Below, piece by piece: positions 47,345 through 59,185 of a DNA stretch of 64,000 nucleotides. The translations under genes were made by a program, and so were the position numbers. The DNA lies in contig CM075942.1 in NCBI GenBank assembly GCA_038030265.1, positions 46,528,751 through 46,592,750 on the forward strand, in the 5' to 3' direction. This DNA is from Corythucha ciliata (taxonomy: Eukaryota > Arthropoda > Insecta > Hemiptera > Tingidae). The notes beneath the pieces are model-generated. The model was not told the DNA's origin. It saw nothing but the letters and a program-made list of their open reading frames with translations, and did no database searches. Numbering within the stretch: position 1 is the stretch's first letter; each line of letters begins with the position of its first letter.

Positions 47345-47525
47345 AAGAACTGGATTGCTCATCATTGCTGATAAAGTGAGACCATCAGAAAGTGGATGAG
47401 AGGGATGGAGTTTCAAAATAAGGACCTAGTTGCCATAACTACACGAAAAGGGAATGAGAAAGAAAGGTGTGAAATTGGCCACTATTTTATCACCGGGCGG
47501 CGCACCCCCTCCAGACCACTACGAG
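47345..47525. repeat. Right arm of the long inverted repeat, first part
   Basis: Inverse of 46,108-46,330: ctggattgctcatcattgct, agtggatgagagg, ggagtttcaaa, then ccccctccag. The arm is split by the hAT element and continues from 50,044. Confidence 0.75.
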
Positions 47526-50043
47526 CAGTGGCGTGCCCATGGGGGGGGGTTTTGGGGGTCAGAACCCCCCCCCCAGAGTACTTCAGCCCACCAAAATAAA
47601 TAGAAATAAAAAAGAAATAGAAATAGAAAATAAATAAAATGAAATGAATAAGTAAAAAAGTAAAAAAACAAACAAACAAAAGAAACAACAAAAACGTGAT
47701 TTGTATGACCCTAAAAGTTCTTTTTTTAGCAATTTAGTACCCTAAGTAACTATCCACGGCATAATATGGTATTTATTCCACTGTCTTGGCGTGGATTCAG
47801 GATTTGTTCAAGAGAGAGGGGCTTGAGAAATTCTACTAAAGATGACTTGGCAGCCATTTGCTGCCTAAAATTAGCTAAATTAGCTATTCCCACCATACAG
47901 AATCCTAGACTGACTATACTCGCGCCCCAAAATGGCAAAACTAAGTATTTGAGCCATAAAAATAGCCAAACTGACTTCACGCGCCCTGAAAATAGCTAAA
48001 ACTGATTCCGCCTTGAAAAAAGCTAAACTGATTATACATAAGTGCGCTAAAAATATCCAAGCTGGTGATTCCCGCTCTAAAATTGTCCAAGCTGACTTTT
48101 TTTAAGAGTCATAAAACTGGATCAACTGGCAATTTGTGCACTGATAATGCCTGAACAGATGATTCCTGCTCTAAAAATGGCTAAACAACCACCCGCGCGC
48201 CAAAATTGGCCAAACTGACGGTTTTCGCGCCTTGACTTGACGTACTATTCACGCCCTATATAAATGGCCAAACTGACTCTACGCGCCCTAAAAATGGCCA
48301 GACTGGGCAATCAAGCCACAAAATCGGCAACACCATTCCATGTGCCCCAGACAAGGGCACATAGAGTCAGTTTAACAATAAACTGACGATTCGCGCCTTA
48401 AAAAGGCCTAAACAGATTATTCCTGACCTGAGAATGGCAAAAACGACAATTCCCGCGTCAAAAATAGCCAAACTGAGCCTTCACAATGTCTAAATTTAAC
48501 ATTCGTGCCCTAAAAAAAAAAAAAAATAATAAAAAAAATAAAACTGGCTATTCACTCCCTAAAAATGGCATACTCGTACTCAGATACGGATCTAGGATTT
48601 GCTCAAGCGAGGGGCTTGGGCTTGGGAGATTGTGTGCTTCGCTAGACTGACTAAAAATGGCTTGACAGGGCAGTAATTCACTACCTAACAACTGCTAAAC
48701 TGACTATAATCGCGCCTGCAAATGGCAAAACTGACGATTCTTGCATTTAAAATGTATATTTGCGCCCTAAAAATTGGCATTTACCACTCTATAAAACCGC
48801 CAAAATGACTTCACACGCCCCAAAAATAGCCAAATTGGCGATTCTCGCTCTAAAATGGTCAATATGACTCTAGGCGGCCTGGAAATGCCTTAATAGATTA
48901 TATTCCTGTCCTGAAAGCTGCAAAATAGACCATTAGCGCGCCAAGAATGGTGAAAATAACGATTCGTGCGTAATTGGCTAGAAGTGACTAATTGAACCCG
49001 CCTATATGCTGTTATGTTTGGGCAAAGTATAACTGACGATTCGCGCCCTGAAAATGGCAAAATCAACCAGTCGCACGCCAAAAATGCCCTAACTGACCAT
49101 TATCGCCTTGGTTTGACGCCCTATATAAATGTCATGCTTCAAGACTACACGCCCTAAAATTGGCCAAACTGACTATGCAAGCCATGAAATCGGCAAAACT
49201 GACTCTATGCGCCCTAAAAATAGCTTAACTGACGATTCGCGCCTTGAAAATGCCTAAACCCAGACGATTCCTGTCCTTAAATTGGCCAAACTGACCATTA
49301 GCGCTTTGAAAAATAGAAATTTCTCGCTCTAAAAACAGCAAAACTGACCATTTCGACTAGTAAAACTGATGATTCGAGCACTTAAAATATCGCACTGACT
49401 CTTCATGCCTTAGAAATGACCATTCTGACATTTTGCGCAGTAAAAATGGCCAAACTGGCTATTCACGTCCTAAAATTAGTAATACCAACTCTACATATAG
49501 CGGCCCGCGAGATTCGTGCTTTGAAAGGTCCGAAACGGATGATTCATGTCCTGAAAATGCAAAATCGACCATTATCCAGCATAAAAAATGGCCAAACTGA
49601 ACCTCATGCCCTGAAAATGTCTAAACTGACGATTCGTTCCCTAAAAATAGCAAAACTGACTATTTAAGTCTTAAAAATGGCATACTCGTACCAGAAATTC
49701 ACGGTCCAAAGATTAGCTAATCAGATCTTTTGCGCCCTACAGAGGCTACTGCGCGTCTTCAAAGTGGCTATCGGCACCAGCAAAAAAAACTGATCTTCCG
49801 CGGCTTGAAAACGGTGAAACTGCGGACAATTCGTGCCTTAGAAATACCGGAACCGATCATTCGCGCCTTGTATAGATGGCTTAAATGACGATTTGTGCCA
49901 TGCTGCACCGAAAAAATTGCCAAACTGGCTATTCGCGCCCTTAAAAGATGAATTGACTATTGGCGCAGAGTTGACTATAAAGGACCGTGCCCTTTATGTA
50001 ATTTGAAAACCCCCCCCAAGAAAAATTCCTGGGCACGCCACTG
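47526..50043. mobile_element. hAT element built of minisatellite, perfect 8-bp duplication
   Basis: It starts cagtggcgtgcccatgg and ends cctgggcacgccactg. The octamer actacgag flanks it exactly (47,518-47,525 and 50,044-50,051). About 2.2 kb of the 2,518-bp interior is a decayed array with a unit near 30 bp (ccctaaaaatggccaaactg then act/acgattcgcg). No transposase frame is visible, so it would have moved with enzyme from elsewhere. Poly-G and poly-C runs adjoin both ends. It split the right arm of the surrounding inverted repeat. Confidence 0.93.
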
Positions 50044-50360
50044 ACTACGAGCAATCCAGATTTATATATCATTGGCCCTAATTCAACGTGAAAAATTCAT
50101 TCCACAGCTTTCCTGGCCAGGGAAATTCGGAAAATGGGTCCGTTGTAAAATTATAACACGATTAATTGCGATTAATCCTTCCCTCTTATTTAACACGCGT
50201 TGAAAACAAAACCACAGCAAGTGCTGAGCAAATTTTTGAGTTTTACAACGGGGCCAATGTTTACATTTTACAGTATTCTGACGTCACCTCAAGTGGAAAA
50301 TTCAAATGCCAACTTCTAAAAAATGATTAATTACTCTATTAATATTGCCAATTAAGGGTG
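50044..50360. repeat. Right arm continuation and flanking direct repeat
   Basis: gagcaatccagatttatatatc continues the inverse of the left arm. At 50,297-50,345 the words gaaaattcaaatgcc and atgattaattactct also directly repeat sequence at 47,215-47,262. Confidence 0.65.
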
Positions 50361-51244
50361 ATTTCTTGTATTAAATGTGTTTTTCAATCTCTCCCGTCCA
50401 TATCTGATTGTTAAAAGTTCAATTTTTTTGTTTTGGAAATTACCTCTCGAAACTCTTCCTGTCATTCCGGCAATTTTTGCTCCGTTTTCCGGGGCCTAAC
50501 GAATTTTCTCGTAGGCAGTGGTCACGTGAGTCATGGCTGGCAAAATGCTTCATACATTTCAATCAAAATTTAATTAATAATTGTTTTTATTTTCAAAATA
50601 AATCCCCTCTCCAACCCCAAAAGCAAGATCATAATGAAGAAAAATACTTGTCGTCTTTTTTCATCGAAGCAAGACACATCATTATCTTCGCTCTGTCATC
50701 GCTAACTGCAGCTAGTGGGCTGATTGGCATATTTTTTTTTGTGTCTTCCTGATCCTCCGTCGCTTGAACTCTCGACTCGCAATAACTTAGCCCTTTTCAT
50801 CAACTACTTCGTCACCCGTCGTCATAACTTCGTCTCTCGTCATCAAAAATATTCCGTCACGCGGCGTCGTAATACTCCGTCGTCCGTCGTCAACCTCTCG
50901 CTTCAATCCTCGTTCTATAACGACGTCAGTCTTTGTCTCGTCTTGTCTACAAATTCAAAACATCCTTCATCCCTTGTCCCACTTTTTTATTTTGTCATAA
51001 AACCAATTATATTTTTTCTCCTCATAGATTTCTATCTTGGTTTAACTCAAGCGTAACCAGTTGCATAGACACCACACAACAAAAACATAGAGCTTGTGAA
51101 CGGGCCTTAAGCATTGCTCGGGGTTAAAACGATTTTGTATTCAAAATAATAAATTCTGATTGGGGTTTAAGCTCTTGAGCTCAGCTTGGTGTTTAACCGA
51201 ACTTTAAACCCATGTGGTCGACCAAGCCACGAATGAATTAGCAC
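50361..51244. other. Non-coding, low-complexity cgtcgtc stretch
   Basis: At about 50,756-50,900 words like cgtcgtcataacttcgtc and ccgtcgtc recur; the open frame there (50,724-51,056) is repetitive and not considered a gene. A half-copy of the 46.3 kb palindrome is at 51,061-51,110. Confidence 0.5.
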
Positions 51245-51396
51245 TTGATAGATCCGTTCAATTGTTTCACGAGTGCTACACTTTTGAAGAAAATCATCTG
51301 GTTTCAATCAATTTTTCAGAATAAGCCAATGAAATCACATGGTTTTTTACACTAGTTTAGCACTAGCAGAACAATGGAACGGACCTTTATATCAAT
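51245..51396. mobile_element. Palindromic MITE (gatccgttcaattgtttc ends)
   Basis: ttgata, gatccgttc and aattgttt on the left pair with gaacaatgg, aacggacc and tatatcaa on the right. Non-coding and about 150 bp long. Confidence 0.6.
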
Positions 51397-51485
51397 TAGA
51401 GCCAAAAAAATATTGCTTCCATAGAAACCGCAATATTTTTTTCTTTTTCAAAATTAGCCTGGGTGATTAAAGCTAATTAGGCTAA

Positions 51486-51614
51486 TGGTGGATTTCACCA
51501 CCTCGGCTTAGCTAAGACGAACCTTGTTTACCTACATAAAATTCAATGGAAATTTTTCAATAAGTCCGACTTAATTTTAATCCGAACCTTAAGCCGAGGT
51601 GATGAAATCCATCA
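51486..51614. mobile_element. Harbinger-type MITE, TAA duplication
   Basis: Ends are tggtggatttcaccacctcgg and ccgaggtgatgaaatccatca, with TAA at 51,483-51,485 and 51,615-51,617. Related to the 41.0 and 59.2 kb elements by the ttcaccacc terminus and the ttgtttac word. Confidence 0.88.
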
Positions 51615-51617
51615 TAA

Positions 51618-52315
51618 GAAATTGATATTTGTTAACTTTTGCTTTGCATAAGCTTTTTTCTCCATTCAAATTGTCATTGGCCATGTTGTCGTGGAGTTAT
51701 TCAGACGTCCGGGTGATACTGTTGTTGCCTCTCCACAATAAATGTTTTTCTCCTTTATTGATCTAATCGATTTTCAGCATGTCTAGGCCATCATCAGGAC
51801 CATCGGTAAAGGGCACCTTTTGTTTGGCATCCATGTTTTCTCGAACATGATCAGTAGATTCTTGGATGCCACATACGCTTTGATTGACCGGTGGGGGCGG
51901 CAATGACCCCTTTCGAGGGAGGTTTCTATTGCGGGTTTCCTTACTTTTCGTTCTTCGGGTGTTTCTGAAATGGATGTCGATATTTAGACTGGTGATTCTA
52001 CGTCACAAATGCGTCAAAAAAAGTCACATTGACCCTAGTCCAATTCGTCATAGTTTCCGAGATAATCAAGGAATTAGTAGTTTTCGGAATAACCTTGTTT
52101 TCTTGAAGAAAATCGTCTGTACTTTAGCAACTAGATGCGTCACGTCAAATCTGATGGCACCGTTGGAATGACAGACTTTTTTCTACGTCGTTCAGTGTTA
52201 TTTGTTTGGATGTCTCCCACTCCTTCTGAGAAAATCAGCATCAAACTTGAAATGTGTGAAGCGCGTGACTTGGTGGGGACTGGGGAGTGTACTGCAGCGC
52301 GCACTAGCCTCGTCA
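51618..52315. other. Non-coding, no recognised feature
   Basis: Frames at 51,884-52,332 lack known motifs. Confidence 0.45.
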
Positions 52316-52502
52316 GGGCCTTTTCACACTAGGATAAAAAAGACGCCGACGCGCGCGTCAGCGTCCGACTATTGCAGTAAAAACACATAGAACTCTATAG
52401 AGCCTTTCACATAAGACGCGTCCATGGGAGTCGTCTCATCCCCGAGAAATAAAACGCCTACTTGCGCGTCGGCGTCTTTTTTCTCCAAGTGTGAAACGGG
52501 CC
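52316..52502. mobile_element. MITE with gggccttttcacact ends
   Basis: gggccttttcacact and aagacgccgacgcgcg on the left pair with cgcgtcggcgtctt and agtgtgaaacgggcc on the right. Flanking triplets are TCA and TAA, a one-base mismatch for a Harbinger-type duplication. Confidence 0.75.
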
Positions 52503-52599
52503 TAAGTCATCGACGTTTTCTGTCGTGGCCGGCTAGCCCGGTGTCTGCGCCGCAAAGCAAAGGCCCATAAAATGACCGATTCCAGAATATTTCGTTCCA

Positions 52600-54650
52600 A
52601 ATGATGAACTTTTGCGGCTAGTTTTCTTTCTGGGAGGCGTCTTCGTGGCTAAAATTAGCAAAAAGCCAATGTGATGCTCCCGAGTCAAATTTACGGATAA
52701 AATTGAGAAGATGCGCTCATCTGTGAAGGAAAATACGAGGTTATAATTCAGAAAATTTGCTAATTATTCGCCACTTCCACGAGCCTACTAAAAACCGGCC
52801 CTGAAACATGCAATTTTTTTACATTAACTACAAGACTAGAAACTTATACATTTTTGTCGATTATTAGCTCTTATTCGCGGTTATTCGTCAGGCTTTGGGT
52901 GCTGTCGGGTGGGGGGTCAGTACCCAGATTTAGCCCACTAAAAAATACAGATATATCCATTTCGAGGGTATTTAGCTCTGAACCATACAATTTCACGAAT
53001 ATTCAGCCACGCGACTTCCAGTTTCGGGGATATTATTCTTCGGATCCCACCTCTTTGGGCCTATCATTTACTATTCTAGCGGCTATTAAGCCTCAAAACT
53101 GTTAATTCCCTCCCTGCCCTGAATCTTTGTACTACGCATCGCAAGTTTCGCGCCTAAATATATCTGTAGGATAAGGCGTTTCTGGTCTTCACATAATGGC
53201 ATGTTCCATCCAGTCTAGCCGGTCCCGAGGTCTTCCAAAGCTCCAAAGCTTCGATAAATAGCCAAGAAATTATGTGATTCCGAGCTAAACATCGGCGAAT
53301 TGGTAAGTTTCGGGTCTGAATATTTTAAAAATTGCGAGTTTCTGGTCTGAATTTTCCCTAAATTGCAATTTTCGGACATTTTTTTTTTCAATATGCGTGG
53401 ATCAGGGTTAGGCGCCAGCGCCCACAGTCTGCCACGAAAAAACATTGCATTCGAGCTCAGAATCAGCAAACATTGTGGGTCTGAACATTCGCGAAATTGC
53501 TAGTTTCTGGTCTTTATTATCACCACATTGTGAGTGGGACCCTTTTTTATAGTGACCGCGACTCCCGGGCGAATCGGCCTTGACAGCACACAAAGCTCGG
53601 TAAAGATTGCGACAAAATTTCGTCACTCTGAGCTAAAAATGTGAGAAATATTGCAAGTTATTTCTGGTCTTTGTTTTTGGGAAATTGCATATTTCGTGGC
53701 TTCTTTTCAGTGACCACGGGACCCGGTCTATACAGCTGGGCATTCTGATGAATAGCCTCAAAATCAAGACATTTTTAAATTAAATATTCGCGAAATTGGA
53801 AGTTTCCTGGTTGAGCATTTGCTAAATAGCTAATTTCCGCGAAATTGCAAGTATCGTGGCCTTTTTATAGTGGCCGCGGAACCCTCACGAACCAAAGCCT
53901 GGCAAATATTGCCACAAAATTACATCTCTCTGAGCTAATAGCCTGAGAAATTGGTAGTTTCGGGCATAAAATATTCGTAAATCTGCTTGATTATGGTATC
54001 TGGTCATTACATTCGCTAAATTTCTGGTCTTCACTATCGTGATATTTCGGGGTGGTGCATTAAACCGTTTCCCGTTTCGGGGTTTCTTTTCAGTGGCTAT
54101 CGAACATTGTCTACCACGACAGTGCCCAAAGTGTGACGAATAGTCGCGCAACATTTCAACATTTTGGAGTTAAATATCCGCAAAATTGGAAGGTCCTCGG
54201 ATAAAAATTCGAAAAATGGCCAGTTTGGCTTGCGACAAATTTACAAGTATATGTTTTTTTTTGTTTTTTTTTAGCGCGCACCGGGCCCTGGGAAGCTGGC
54301 CACGAAGCCGCTCATAACCTGTCGAATTAAATTCACTCAGTGAAATTACAAGTTTCCTAACTCAACATTCGTAAAAATGTACATGTTTAGGGTCCCAATT
54401 TTATATTTTTGAGTTTGCAAGTTCAGGCTCTAATTAGCTAATTAGAACGAAATTACACGAATCACATAATTCTGTGATTTCGCCAGTTTGGGGTCTAAAT
54501 ATCCGTGAAAATGCAAGTTTGCATTTGGTTCTCGTGGACTCGAATAGTTCATGGATTTTTTGGGATCTATTGCCAGCTTTCCATAGCAATCCGGAGGTGT
54601 CAAGCTTTCAAATGATAATCGCATAAAAGTCACGTCAGCGTGGCTTTTGG
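52600..54650. repeat. Decayed minisatellite (aaattgcaagtttcgggtct type)
   Basis: Units around 35 bp built on gcgaaattgcaagtttc and ggtctgaatattc, interrupted at intervals by a longer gccaggctttgggcgctgtcgtgg-like segment (about 52,880, 53,570, 53,890, 54,115). The same two components occur at 4.1-5.3 and 24.2 kb. Confidence 0.75.
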
Positions 54651-55538
54651 AGCTTAATACAGGTGCGCTTTTTCGCCTTTTCACAGAACTGGTGTTCCTA
54701 TTTAACAGGTTCAACGGTATTTCCTAAAAACCTAACCCTTTCATCCATCTTTGCATCTGATCGTTCGAGCGAAAAGCATAAAGATGAATTCATTCCGACC
54801 CCCTTCTACCTACAGGGACCCCTGAATTGCCAACTCACTCCTCCCTTTATGATTAATCTCGTTACGCCCCTGCCTCAGGACCAAGTTTATGCTCAGGATC
54901 CGTGCGAAATACCCTCCGTATCAAATTTTCAACTCATTATCGCCATGAAAAAAAAAAAAAAAAAAAAAATCATGGAACGGTTAGCGGCTAAAAACCGATT
55001 AAAATTTCTATACAAGCTTTTATTATCTTTTTAAACGTTTCTTCTCTTCTCTAAATGCCGAGGAGGAGTTAATGAATTATTCAAAGCGCAATAAAAAATA
55101 GTTCAATATTTGCGAACCTCTCGAGCCTAATGTTTAAACTTCTTTCTTTTTTCTTTTTTTCAAAGAAATGGGCTCTCTGCCTAATGCGGAGGCTAACGAA
55201 CTCCAGTAACCCATTACCGGGACATAATTTCTAATCACTGGGCTGCTGCAGTCGTAGGATATTATTTTTTTGCAGGATCCTCGAATGGTGGATAAGGGGA
55301 ACGGATATTTCATCTTCTAATTGCTTTCTCGCCCCTTCACTCATTACACCATCACGGTCACGGTGTGTTTAAGAGAGGAAGAGATCATTTCCTTGGGCGC
55401 CAATAAAGTTTCAGTCTCTATGACTGCAGTGAAACAATCGGCGATTTATTATCTGAAAACGTAGGGGGGGGGGGGAGTCTGCGGAATCCAATTTTCTTTG
55501 CCGCCTTTTTTTTGATCGCTCAGTGTAGTGGGTAAAGC
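54651..55538. other. Non-coding, no recognised feature
   Basis: Holds a possible hAT terminus (cgttacgcccctg, about 54,862-54,874) without a visible partner, and an A run at about 54,949-54,969. Confidence 0.4.
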
Positions 55539-55712
55539 GCCCCATACACTGTCAGTTTAACTGAAGGCAATCGTGAGGCTGTCGATCGGGGTTACCCACA
55601 CATTTTCAGTTAATCTGAAGGCCATGGACTGCAGTCCGTGAAAACTGAAGGTGTGTGGCCGTAGGACCGGCTAGGATCGGACGTGAGATCGTTGACTCAC
55701 AGTGTATGATAC
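55539..55712. mobile_element. Palindromic element (catacactgtcag ends)
   Basis: catacactgt on the left pairs with acagtgtatg on the right, and inner cacacattttcagtt with aactgaaggtgtgtg. No target duplication could be fixed. Confidence 0.5.
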
Positions 55713-55741
55713 CCGTCGATTTTGGCCGGACGGTCGCCTCT

Positions 55742-56012
55742 TGAGGGACCACCCCCACCTTGACTTTTTCGAAAAATTAAAATGGGAATCAAAGGCTACT
55801 CTAACATGGAGTATTCGTACTGAATATGATGCATCTAGAATCAACTTGTGATTTGTAGTGATTTTTTGACCATTTCAACCCCTATTCCCCCCCTCCACCT
55901 TGACCGATTTGGCCCAAAGGCAATACCGACCGGGGTCTTATGACTTCTGATTTTTGTGCCAAAGCGCGTTCTGCTAAATTAATTTCTTCTAGAGTTATCG
56001 TGCTAACAAGAA
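55742..56012 (-). repeat. Single inverted copy of the 59-kb tandem unit
   Basis: On the - strand this reads ttgttagcacgataactct ... gaaattaatttagcagaacg ... ggtcggtattgc ... gggccaaatcggtcaaggtgg ... tactccatgttag. That is one complete unit of the ~297-bp repeat at 59,258-60,190, but circularly permuted: it starts and ends at the ggaagtaag/cttgttag point. Confidence 0.85.
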
Positions 56013-58479
56013 AACGGCCATAATATTATATATATACTATAGAATATATATGAATCCTGGAGACCACTGAATTCGTGTTCTAGAGGTTCTGAAACGTGAA
56101 AAAAACATGACATGACCCATGTTTGCCACCATCACGACGAGACCTATAGTGCATTTTCAGAATGAAATGCACTAAAATGGAGTTGTGAATGACGAGAGAG
56201 GGAGTGATGAGTGAGTGAGAGTTATTTGTAAAAAGTATGTACTCCGAGTACCGCGTTATCAATAAGACCACGGGAAATCCTAAAAATGATTTTATTTCTT
56301 TAGGTATAGTATCTAAATAAATAAATAAAAAAACAGTCGAGTTGTCTGACCTCCTCGTCTCGATTTGATATACGCCCATTGCTCTCCTGAATGATTTGAG
56401 GAAGTGACGTACAATGTGCTGAAGTTTAGAACAATGAGAGTGTGCTGGACGCGCCAACTCAGCTTCCAACGTAGCGCTCCGTAGATCGTCCTTGGCGCTC
56501 AACATAAATTTTGTTATTATACCTACTACCAAAGAGACTGTCTGTTCGTTGTTCGTTTACCAAGCTTCTTGTAAAAACGCATTTTGCTCGCTCTCGCTTT
56601 CGTACTAGTTGAATAAATCAGTTTGTTTGTTTTTCACTAAACATTTCATATACAGTCCACTTAATACCTCTGGCCACGGGCTGAAGTTTTTTTTTGTGAG
56701 TCTAAAAATAAGCTAGACGAGGGGAAAAAAAGAATCTTTTAAATTGACCATAATTTTATGTTCCCAGGTTCCATGGAGCAAAGGATCATCGTCGTATTTG
56801 CCGCGTAACATCACCACTGCTTCATCATCGTCATCATCGGTAAATATTCGCCTCCTTTGTGTCAAATTCCTTTTTTTTCCCAGATGAGAGGGCACCTGTG
56901 AACGGAAGCTTGATGTATATACGGTAGGGAGAAGGGGAGCGAGGAACACTATGGAAAAAGGTGTAATTTAGATATACATTTCCCTTCTCGACTGTGTTCC
57001 TCATTCGTATACAGAAAAGAGTATTATTTATAGAGTAAGAAGAGACTCTTTAGTGACGACGTCGTCGTAGTGAAAGAGGGCGGGTAAGGTGGACGGTTAA
57101 AATAACCGCCTAATATTTTAGGCCTCGGAAACATTTTTGACAGGTTGATCTTTCTTCGTTCGATATATCCAAGATTTTTGTAAAACAGCGAGCTTTTTTG
57201 GTTCAACGTCCTTTGGGAGTGTTGGGACGTTAAAATGCGATGTATCTTTTCTTGGAAAAGTTTCATCCCCCCTTCACCCCGCCCTTTAAAAACCAATAAA
57301 ACCGCTAAATTCACGTTGTTTAGACATGAAGAAGTTTAATGCATTTTCCTCCATCCCCTGCTCAAGTTGTGAAGCCCCTGAAACGCAAGTGCTGTGTGTC
57401 GATCATCGAAAAACCAGCGGCAAAATAGAAGAACAGCTATCATATAAACAAATTACGTCTGAATTTAGCAGAAGTGGAAAAACAAACGATGGTTACAATT
57501 TTGCGTTTAAAAATATACCTTTCTGCAGAAAAGCGAGGCAGTCCGGTCGATCTCTCGGGTTAACTGAGACTGAGCAGTTTCTAGGTGGGGGGGGGGCGGT
57601 AACTTTTTCTTTAAGGTGCTTTCTCCCCATCACCGAAATTTGGTTGGAGTTTATCCGGGCAGAGAGAGAACATATAGTTTTCGGTGGGATCGGTCGATCT
57701 ATTGTAGTTATGAGGACTTCTTGCGACAGGAAGTTTAATTTTGGGTGTACTCTCGGCGAACAAACAGTGGTGGTGGAACAGGGGTGAGGGGGACTCACTA
57801 ATTTGGTTATGACAAAAAATTTTAGAAACAATTTCCCGGTTTAGCTCTTCAAAACCCCATAGTTTCGTGAGATTTAGAAGGTTGGAAAACACAATTTCGC
57901 GGGTTTGTATTGGCGATTCCAAAATGCGCTTATCGGAGCTAAGGTGAACTTGTTTCGGTCAATTTTTTGCGGACTTTACCCCCCTCCCCCCCCCCCGCCA
58001 TCAAACGACAGCCTTTGAATTCGGAGGACTGAAAATATATAAAAATCTCTCTTTGATCCAGAGATCTCAGGAAGCGTGCGTGGATCTGTTCGCTATGGGC
58101 AGATATAGCGGCCTCCACTGGGATCTGTGGTGGGTGGTAGGGGGCCTAGAGAGCCAGCCGGAGGACTCGGCTCTTCTTCGGAACCAGTGATGGGCGGATG
58201 ATGGCCGACACCTGGTCTTCTCACGCTCCTGGCAGGAGCTCCGGGGACTGGTTCCGGTCAAGCCTGAGTAATAATAGTATATTACGATAAGAGAGCGAAA
58301 AATTGCTCTTTCCGAACGAGTACGATTCGAGACGAAGTCGATAGCCAAGCCAAGTACACAAAATTTGATGTCAAAAGACTGACAAACGCGTGGCATATTT
58401 TTCCGTACGAGTGAACCCAGCGAAATTGGTCATTGAAGAAACCAATTAATTACTTAATTTTTTTCCGATGTTATTATAA
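56013..58479. other. Non-coding or unassigned open frames
   Basis: Frames at 56,080-56,532 (-), 56,713-56,949 (-) and 57,326-57,787 (+) have no domain I can name. The - strand stretch about 56,340-56,530 (LEAELARPAHSHCSKLQHI) is protein-like and could be an exon, but lacks clear splice sites. A GC-richer patch lies at 58,060-58,270. Confidence 0.35.
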
Positions 58480-58601
58480 TGGCGTTCTCCATTCAATGCA
58501 ATACACTAGTGTGGTGTAAGTTTTTCCACCCGTCCTCTCTGAATTGAAACATATGTTTGTAGAGAGAACGCTTCACTACACTTGTTGAATGGAAATTGCT
58601 A
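58480..58601. mobile_element. Harbinger-type MITE, TAA duplication
   Basis: tggcgttctccattcaatg on the left pairs with ttgaatggaaattgcta on the right. TAA lies at 58,477-58,479 and 58,602-58,604. Same family as 41,089-41,221, including the acactagtgt word; the ccacccgtcc core survives only on the left half here. Confidence 0.88.
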
Positions 58602-59185
58602 TAAGAGACGAACAGGCAGCGATTCAAGAGGGAGGGGGACTAGGTACCATTCTAGGTAGGGTGGTTTACGAGTCCCTCGGTCCATGGTCAATCGAGATAT
58701 ACAGCCCGTCCCCACGCCTGCACATTTAAAGTGTCCACCAAAACCAATAGTAAAGAACGACAAAGATGTTGGGGGCAGGACCCACCAAACAATCACGAAA
58801 AATTGCACCGAAGGTGCTGTCCAGTCTCCGTTTCGACCTTAGACCTTCAGCTACTGAGCTACTAAGGTCCTGGTCTCATCAGCCCGGCAATTGAGCCGAG
58901 TACGGAGTCGATCGTCGATCCCCGCCCCCGGCGCTCCACCCAACCCAGCACCAATAGTGAAAACCAATTTCACAGGATCAACTCCCTAAAAAGCCAATCG
59001 TGCGGGGTTAACTCACATTCGGCAGCCCAATTTGACTGGCCCCAAAATGCAATTTCAAACGTTTGGGACCTTCTTATAAAAGCAATGCCGTATGTTGCAA
59101 GCCTCTTTCTAAAATTTCTCTTTTGTAAAATTTGGCAGATTCGGCACTTATGGATTCAAATTTTGCTGTTTGTTTTATTTTATTA
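58602..59185. other. Non-coding, no recognised feature
   Basis: Some aattcgcggg-type repeat fragments near 58,970-59,060; otherwise nothing recognised. Confidence 0.45.

Noticed and set aside
50724..51056. 110-residue + frame rich in Arg/Ser/Val
   Set aside because: Derived from a cgtcgtc-type low-complexity stretch.
57326..57787. 153-residue + frame
   Set aside because: Contains a glycine run from a poly-G tract, has an equally open opposite strand, and shows no known motif.
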